A stretch of 64,000 nucleotides of DNA from Zoogloeaceae bacterium. GTDB taxonomy: Bacteria; Pseudomonadota; Gammaproteobacteria; Burkholderiales; Rhodocyclaceae. A program made the position numbers and the translations under genes. Within the stretch, counting starts at the first letter, position 1. Every line of letters begins with the position of its first letter. Below, in pieces: positions 59,466 to 64,000 of this stretch. Below the pieces are notes generated by a model that worked only from the letters and a program-made list of their open reading frames with translations, was not told the origin of the DNA and searched no databases. Location: assembly GCA_024235655.1 (NCBI GenBank), contig JACKLY010000003.1:124001-188000 (forward strand). The letters run 5' to 3'.

Positions 59466-60777
59466 GCTCTCCAGGCTCGGCCAGATAGCTCGACTCATAG
59501 CCGACACCGGCCACCCAGAGCACCTCATCGGCGCAACACAAGAGCGGCATGCGCGCACGCGTCCAGGCCGGTATCTCCTGTTCCTGCAACAATTTTTTCA
59601 GCGGTCGTCGCGGTCGTTTCGCATCGGGTTGCAGGGATTCTCCTCCCCCTCTGGTACGTAACAGCAATTCCTTGTCTTGCAGCCTGCTCAGGCTGAGCCC
59701 TCGGCCTTCCGCAGTCACGAAACGTACTTTCCCACCGGCCCAAGGCAGCGAGCTCTCTCCCTGCCATCGATGGGTATCGGCGACCATTTGATCACCGCAC
59801 TTCAGTACCTGCAGTTGCCCGCGGGCAACTTGAAGCGTGCGACCGTCCACCGAAAAAGCCGGCGCTGCGTCAATCGCTGCTTCAGCCAATTGACGCAACA
59901 TTTCGGCAAGAAAACGCGAGTCAGGCATGCGCAGGCCGGACTCACGCAAAAAGTGTCGGAGGAGATTGCTGCGCCTGGCAGTGGACAACTGATTGAACGG
60001 AGCCAGCAGCAATGCCTGTCCGCGAACAATAGCCTGTGCATCGCCGGCCGCGATTTCATCGGCAAGCTCAAGGCTTTCTGCCGCATGTGCAGCCGTGCGC
60101 AACAAGGCACCAGCCGGGTCAGGAAAAACACCGCCCAGCAAGGGCAACGCCTCGCGCCGCAGGAAATTCCGGCGCAGGGAATGATCGGTATTTGACTCGT
60201 CTTCGACCCATGGAATGTTGCGAGCAGTCAGCCAGGATTCGATTTCTGTACGAGAGGTAGAAAGAAAGGGACGAATCAGCCGAGCTTTCCCTCCCGGCAA
60301 CACGCGTTCGTCCGGCATGGCAGCCAGGCCTTGCATGCCGGCGCCGCGCAGGAGGTTGAGCAAAACCGTTTCTGCCTGATCATCGCGATGGTGTGCCAGC
60401 GCCAGCCAGTCGGCATCACACTGCTGAAAGATGGCGTAGCGCGCCTTTCGTGCCGCGGCCTCAAGGCCATTCGCGGTCACATCCTGGATCTGAACCGGCT
60501 CGCAACGAAAAGGAACGGCAAGAGAACGGCACAGGTTGGTGCAGAAGCTGGCCCAGTCATCTGCGTTGGGTGACAAGCCATGATGCACATGCAGTGCGGA
60601 GATGTCGATTGCCAGCCCGGCCATCTGTGCGCCATGCAGGGCATGCAGCAATGCCACCGAATCCGCACCACCGGAAAGGCCGACACAGACGTGCCGGCCT
60701 GCATGCAGCCGGGCAGAAAAAAAGGCCGCGACCCGCTCGATCAGATCAGCTGGTCGCTTGTTCCTTGAAGCGGCCAT
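59425..60777 (-). CDS. tilS: tRNA(Ile)-lysidine synthase TilS
   Basis: Modifies C34 of tRNA-Ile(CAU) to lysidine using ATP and lysine. The 450 residues contain the PP-loop SGGADS at 35-40 (CVGLSGGADSVALLHALHGA), HHGLSPNADDW, LALAHHRDDQAETVLLNLLR and IPWVEDESNTDHSLRRNFLR. The C-terminal domain has LQPDAKRPRRPLKKLLQEQE. It overlaps the end of accA by 32 bp at its start and the GGDEF-EAL gene tail-to-tail at its end. Confidence 0.95.
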   Translation of the reverse strand: MAASRNKRPADLIERVAAFFSARLHAGRHVCVGLSGGADSVALLHALHGAQMAGLAIDISALHVHHGLSPNADDWASFCTNLCRSLAVPFRCEPVQIQDVTANGLEAAARKARYAIFQQCDADWLALAHHRDDQAETVLLNLLRGAGMQGLAAMPDERVLPGGKARLIRPFLSTSRTEIESWLTARNIPWVEDESNTDHSLRRNFLRREALPLLGGVFPDPAGALLRTAAHAAESLELADEIAAGDAQAIVRGQALLLAPFNQLSTARRSNLLRHFLRESGLRMPDSRFLAEMLRQLAEAAIDAAPAFSVDGRTLQVARGQLQVLKCGDQMVADTHRWQGESSLPWAGGKVRFVTAEGRGLSLSRLQDKELLLRTRGGGESLQPDAKRPRRPLKKLLQEQEIPAWTRARMPLLCCADEVLWVAGVGYESSYLAEPGEPSLVLDWDETADD

Positions 60778-61714
60778 AGCTCATCAGCCGCTCGAAACGG
60801 GCCGCCAGGAGTTCGTCAGTGGACAGGGCGGACAGTTGCTTGAGTGCATCCTGCAGGGCTTTTTTGAGGTTCAGTGCCATCGACTGATGATCGCGATGCG
60901 CGCCACCACAGGGCTCATTGACCACCTTGTCGATCAGGCCCAGGGTTTTCAAGCGCTGGGCAGTAATGCCCATGGTTTCTGCCGCATCTGCAGCGCGTTC
61001 AGCACTCTTCCACAGAATGGAAGCGCAGCCTTCCGGAGAAATCACCGAGTAGGTCGAATACTGCAGCATCTGGATGGTATCGCCGACTGCGATGGCCAGG
61101 GCACCACCCGACCCGCCCTCACCGATGATGGTCACGATGATCGGCACTTTGAGTTCGGTCATCACGTACAGATTCCGGCCAATGGCTTCGGACTGCCCAC
61201 GCTCCTCGGCATCGATGCCGGGGTAAGCACCCGGCGTATCGACAAAGGTAAAGATCGGGATACCGAATTTTTCCGCCAGCTTCATCAGGCGCAGCGCCTT
61301 GCGATAACCCTCCGGGCGCGGCATACCGAAATTACGGAACAGTTTTTCCTTGGTATCGCGCCCCTTCTGGTGGCCAATGACCATGACCGGCTGGCCATTG
61401 AAACGGGCAAGACCGCCGACGATCGCATGATCATCGGCAAAAGAGCGGTCACCATGCAATTCATTGAAATCGGTGAAGATGCGCTCGATGTAGTCCAGCG
61501 TATAGGGACGCTGAGCATGGCGCGCCACCTGAGAAATCTGCCAGGGGGTGAGCTTGCCGTAGATGTCCTTGGTCAGTTGCGCACTTTTCTTGGAAAGGCG
61601 TCCGATCTCTTCGGAAATATCGACCGCGGAATCGTCCTGGACGAAACGCAATTCTTCGATCTTGGCTTCGAGGTCAGCAATCGGTTGCTCGAAGTCGAGG
61701 AAGCTGATTTTCAT
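60746..61714 (-). CDS. accA: Acetyl-CoA carboxylase carboxyltransferase subunit alpha
   Basis: With AccD it carboxylates acetyl-CoA to malonyl-CoA, starting fatty acid synthesis. 322 residues from the ATG at 61714 (MKISFLDFEQPIADLEAKIE). Landmarks are FTDFNELHGDRSFADDHAIV, GYRKALRLMKLAEKFGIPIF, TFVDTPGAYPGIDAEERGQS and IGEGGSGGALAIAVGD. The upstream reading to 61756 is rejected. It precedes and overlaps tilS, a conserved betaproteobacterial pair. Confidence 0.96.
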   Translation of the reverse strand: MKISFLDFEQPIADLEAKIEELRFVQDDSAVDISEEIGRLSKKSAQLTKDIYGKLTPWQISQVARHAQRPYTLDYIERIFTDFNELHGDRSFADDHAIVGGLARFNGQPVMVIGHQKGRDTKEKLFRNFGMPRPEGYRKALRLMKLAEKFGIPIFTFVDTPGAYPGIDAEERGQSEAIGRNLYVMTELKVPIIVTIIGEGGSGGALAIAVGDTIQMLQYSTYSVISPEGCASILWKSAERAADAAETMGITAQRLKTLGLIDKVVNEPCGGAHRDHQSMALNLKKALQDALKQLSALSTDELLAARFERLMSYGRFKEQATS

Positions 61715-61783
61715 GTAAAACCTGCCGGGTTGAGACGGGGCATATTCTACCGCCAAAGGGCGTCAAACGACTGTATGACAAGC

Positions 61784-61804
61784 ATCTCCCGGATTATGGG
61801 AGAT
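61784..61804. terminator. Possible hairpin between the AlkA-like gene and accA
   Basis: ATCTCCC (61784-61790) pairs with GGGAGAT (61798-61804) around a 7-base loop in the short gap after the AlkA-like gene. There is no T-tract, so a termination role is doubtful. Confidence 0.3.
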
Positions 61805-61828
61805 AGCTGGCGGCGCGAACCGCGGAAA

Positions 61829-62446
61829 TCAGTAGGCAACAGGCACTGGGTCAAGGCTGCGCCAGAGGTACCACGTTGCCACCGAACGCCAGGGACGCCA
61901 ACGACCGGCCAGAGCAGCCAAGGCGCTTCGTTGCTGTTTCTCTCCGGAGAAATAGTGGATGAACACCGCTTTCTGCACGCCGAGATCATCCAGCGGAAAG
62001 ACATCAGGGCGCATCAGGTTGAAGATCAGAAACATTTCAGCCGTCCAGCGACCGATGCCCCGTACATCGGTCAATTCGCCGATGATCGATTCATCATCCA
62101 GATCCTGCCAGCGTTCTGGCTGTATGCGCCCTTCGGCAAAATGTCGGGCGAGATCGACAAGATATTCCGTCTTGCGTGCTGAAAGCCCGCAGCCAGCCAG
62201 ACCTGATTCCCCCTTGGCGAGCACGGCTTCAGGCGACACGCTGCCAACCACGGCTGATAATCTTGACCAGACAGCATCGGCGGCCTTTACGGAAATCTGT
62301 TGCCCGACGATGGAACGGGTCAGGGTACCGAAGGCATCGCCGCGTGAAGTCAGCGACATGCCTTGATAGCGCTCGACCAGGGCAGCCATGATCGGGTCGC
62401 CCTGGGCCAGGTCTTGTGAGGCTTGCTGCCAGTATTCAGGAGTCAT
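61829..62446 (-). CDS. DNA-3-methyladenine glycosylase II (AlkA-like, HhH-GPD)
   Basis: A base-excision repair glycosylase of 205 residues, shorter than E. coli AlkA because the N-terminal domain is absent. The HhH-GPD core is visible: FGTLTRSIVGQQISVKAADA, ESGLAGCGLSARKTEYLVDL, the hairpin LTDVRGIGRWTAEMFLIF, and the catalytic Asp in FPLDDLGVQKAVFIHYF. The start may be the ATG at 62446 or 62455; neither has a strong ribosome-binding site. Divergent from mobA. Confidence 0.92.
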   Translation of the reverse strand: MTPEYWQQASQDLAQGDPIMAALVERYQGMSLTSRGDAFGTLTRSIVGQQISVKAADAVWSRLSAVVGSVSPEAVLAKGESGLAGCGLSARKTEYLVDLARHFAEGRIQPERWQDLDDESIIGELTDVRGIGRWTAEMFLIFNLMRPDVFPLDDLGVQKAVFIHYFSGEKQQRSALAALAGRWRPWRSVATWYLWRSLDPVPVAY

Positions 62447-62551
62447 GGTGAGCATTGTAACGTGTAGAATTTCTGCGCAAGATCAGGAATGCCAGCTGCG
62501 ACACAGTGGCTGACAATTCAGCAAACGAAATGATGAAAGGCTGTAGCGAGA

Positions 62552-63124
62552 ATGCAGAAGATCAGCGGGGTCATCCTCGCCGGGGGGCGCGGCCAGCGTA
62601 TGGGCAGTGTCAACAAGGGCTTGCAGTTGTTTCGTGGCAAGCCGATGTCCGCCTGGGCCTGCGAACGTCTTGCCCCGCAGGTTGATGAATTATTGATCAA
62701 TGCCAATCACGATATCGTGGATTATGCACGACTGGGATACCCGGTCGTCAGTGATGTCGTCACTGGCTTTGCCGGGCCACTGGCCGGGCTGCATGCAGCA
62801 CTATCAGCCGCGCAGCACCCATTGCTGGCAACCGTGCCCTGTGACTCTCCTTTTTTTCCTGAGGACTTGGTCAGCCGGCTGAGCACGGCACTGACCACCG
62901 GGAATACCCGGATTGCCGTGGCCCGGACCGGTGATCAATTGCACCCGGTGTTCTGCCTGTGCCATCGGGATGCACTGAGCCACCTCACGGCGTATCTTGA
63001 GCGCGGCGAGCGCCGGTTTGAAAACTGGTTCCGCTCTCTCGCAGGCGCCGAGGTCTGTTTCGATGATCAGGCGGACGCTTTTGCCAACATCAATACCCGC
63101 GAAGAACTTGAACGCCTGAGCTGA
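62552..63124 (+). CDS. mobA: Molybdenum cofactor guanylyltransferase MobA
   Basis: Attaches GMP to Mo-molybdopterin to form MGD for DMSO-reductase-family enzymes. The 190 residues begin MQKISGVILAGGRGQRMGSV with the nucleotide-binding loop and Lys22 (NKGL). Further motifs are FAGPLAGLHAAL, TVPCDSPFFPEDLV and FANINTREEL. It is separated by 57 kb from mobB-moeA-moaDE in this window. No partner gene is coupled to it. Confidence 0.94.
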   Translation: MQKISGVILAGGRGQRMGSVNKGLQLFRGKPMSAWACERLAPQVDELLINANHDIVDYARLGYPVVSDVVTGFAGPLAGLHAALSAAQHPLLATVPCDSPFFPEDLVSRLSTALTTGNTRIAVARTGDQLHPVFCLCHRDALSHLTAYLERGERRFENWFRSLAGAEVCFDDQADAFANINTREELERLS

Positions 63125-63152
63125 AAGTGCGTGCAACGCGCTTCGGCCTGAT

Positions 63153-64000
63153 TCATTCGCGCTGGTATTCGGGCTCGGCCAGTAGCCAGACGACAAATTC
63201 CGCACCCTGCCCCGGTTCACTGTTGACGGTAATGTTGCCGCCATAGCGTTTGATCAGCGAATGGCTGATCGACAGCCCCAGTCCGGTCCCTTCATTCTTT
63301 TTGGTGGTAAAGAAGGGGTCAAAAATTCTGGCCATGTCTTCTGTCGTGATTCCAGCACCGCTATCACGCACGGAAATGCACACTCCCGGCCTATCCCCTC
63401 CATCCTTCCAATCTCTGGTGGTCAAGATCAGCGAACCACCTTCCGGCATGGCCTGCACCGCATTGACGATCAGATTGATCAGCACCTGCTGCAACTCATG
63501 GCGATTGATACCGGCCCACTGTGTCGCCGACAAGTGCTGGATCACTTCGATGTTGCGCTTGCCCATATGATGCTGCACAAGCACCAGACAATCGGCCAGC
63601 ACGGCGTTGACATCGACCTCTTCCACATAACCGGCAAACTCACCGGGGCGAGCAAATTGCAGCAATTTGGTCACGATGACACGAATCCGGTGCACCTGTT
63701 CGTCGATCAGGCGGATTTCCTGGGCAACTGGCTGCGCATTGTCGCCTAGTATCTCGCGCATCACATCGAGATTGCCCTGCATGACAGCGATCGGGTTATT
63801 GATTTCGTGCGCCACGCCGGCAGTCAGCTCACCGATGGCAGCAAGCTTCTCGCTGGTCACCAGTTGCCGTTGCGCCTGCCGCAAGTGGTCGTTGGCCGTT
63901 TCCAGCGCCTGCGTGCGTTCGGTCACCTTGCAGTCGAGCTCGTTCGCCCAGCGCTGCAATTCGTTCCGCTTCTCGGCCAGCACATCGAGCAGCCGGTCAA
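63153..64000 (-). CDS. Sensor histidine kinase, C-terminal part (5' end beyond the window)
   Basis: The frame is open to the window edge, so the sensory N-terminus is missing; an internal GTG at 63983 is not taken as the start. What is seen is a linker coiled coil (DRLLDVLAEKRNELQRWANE), the HisKA box with phosphoacceptor His (LTAGVAHEINNPIAVMQGNL), and a HATPase domain (QVLINLIVNAVQAMPEGG, DSGAGITTEDMARIFDPFFT, GTGLGLSISHSLIKRYGGNI). The layout suggests a preceding HAMP or coiled-coil membrane sensor. The signal is unknown. It ends 28 bases from the mobA stop, tail-to-tail. Confidence 0.92.
   Translation of the reverse strand, partial: DRLLDVLAEKRNELQRWANELDCKVTERTQALETANDHLRQAQRQLVTSEKLAAIGELTAGVAHEINNPIAVMQGNLDVMREILGDNAQPVAQEIRLIDEQVHRIRVIVTKLLQFARPGEFAGYVEEVDVNAVLADCLVLVQHHMGKRNIEVIQHLSATQWAGINRHELQQVLINLIVNAVQAMPEGGSLILTTRDWKDGGDRPGVCISVRDSGAGITTEDMARIFDPFFTTKKNEGTGLGLSISHSLIKRYGGNITVNSEPGQGAEFVVWLLAEPEYQRE

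Noticed and set aside
60602..62182. A 526-codon plus-strand open frame across tilS, accA and the glycosylase gene
   Set aside because: It is a high-GC antisense shadow: the opposite strand encodes three recognisable proteins across the same bases, and the translated frame matches no family.
1..64000. CRISPR arrays, insertion sequences, prophage or integrated element
   Set aside because: No regularly spaced repeats, transposase, integrase, tRNA-associated attachment duplication or shift in coding style was noticed; almost all genes are conserved housekeeping or metabolic genes in familiar order.

Overview
The window looks like a chromosomal segment of a free-living betaproteobacterium, most likely a member of the Rhodocyclales (Dechloromonas/Azonexus-like). 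This rests on the look of the proteins and on the gene order ndk-rlmN-pilW-rodZ-ispG-hisS-yfgM-bamB-der-hfq-hflX-hflK-hflC-DUF2065-hisZ-purA followed by tRNA-Leu/rnr; I ran no database search. Coding is dense, gene order is conserved, and I see no prophage, transposase, integrase or CRISPR array. No gap between genes exceeds 300 bases. The longest are 1524-1732, 2003-2187, 11828-12000, 14974-15142, 19493-19696, 31817-31977 and 54221-54362.

Layout. 1-2.7 kb: pnp (3' end outside the window), rpsO and a bacteriohemerythrin. 2.7-8.4 kb: a tightly overlapping leftward operon with a DinG/YoaA-type helicase, an uncharacterised ATP-grasp-like protein, mobB, moeA, moaD and moaE (molybdenum cofactor). 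8.5-9.8 kb: two uncharacterised genes, one with Arg-Arg repeats and one with a FliD-like segment. 9.9-16.6 kb: bcp, PIN-PhoH ATPase, a transglutaminase-fold protein that appears to lack its nucleophile, a DUF2061 protein, dnaB, an EamA exporter and creA. 16.7-18.1 kb: rpsF-priB-rpsR-rplI. 18.2-20.5 kb: a transglutaminase-like gene divergent from a CadR/PbrR-type MerR regulator, then djlA. 20.5-22.2 kb: Pit phosphate transporter with its DUF47 partner. 22.2-30.4 kb: assimilatory sulfur cluster (cysB, a PLP enzyme, a TauE exporter, cysI, DUF934, cysH, cysD, cysN). 30.4-35.3 kb: small unknowns, rlmB, a PAS-GGDEF cyclase, rnr and tRNA-Leu(CAG). 35.5-51.0 kb: the long leftward housekeeping block listed above. 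51.1-59.5 kb: the C4-dicarboxylate TRAP system dctPQM, the divergent sensor/regulator pair dctSR, and a PAS-GGDEF-EAL protein overlapping dctR. 59.4-64 kb: tilS, accA, an AlkA-like glycosylase, mobA and the C-terminal part of a sensor histidine kinase.

Functionally, the sulfur cluster encodes the APS route: CysND makes APS, an iron-sulfur CysH reduces APS to sulfite, and CysI makes sulfide. No APS kinase and no CysJ flavoprotein are seen. The TRAP system imports dicarboxylates and is probably switched on by DctSR through a 16-bp perfect palindrome next to the dctP promoter. The downstream GGDEF-EAL gene suggests that c-di-GMP turnover is tied to the same signal.

The region is mostly ordinary. 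The observations most worth following are: a MerR-type promoter (19-bp spacer with a dyad) that points at a transglutaminase-like gene rather than a metal pump; the ATP-grasp-like orphan locked into the helicase/molybdopterin operon; the Asn-for-Cys transglutaminase-fold protein; the FliD-like solo protein; and the DctSR/c-di-GMP coupling. All functional statements are by recognition of motifs and families from sequence.
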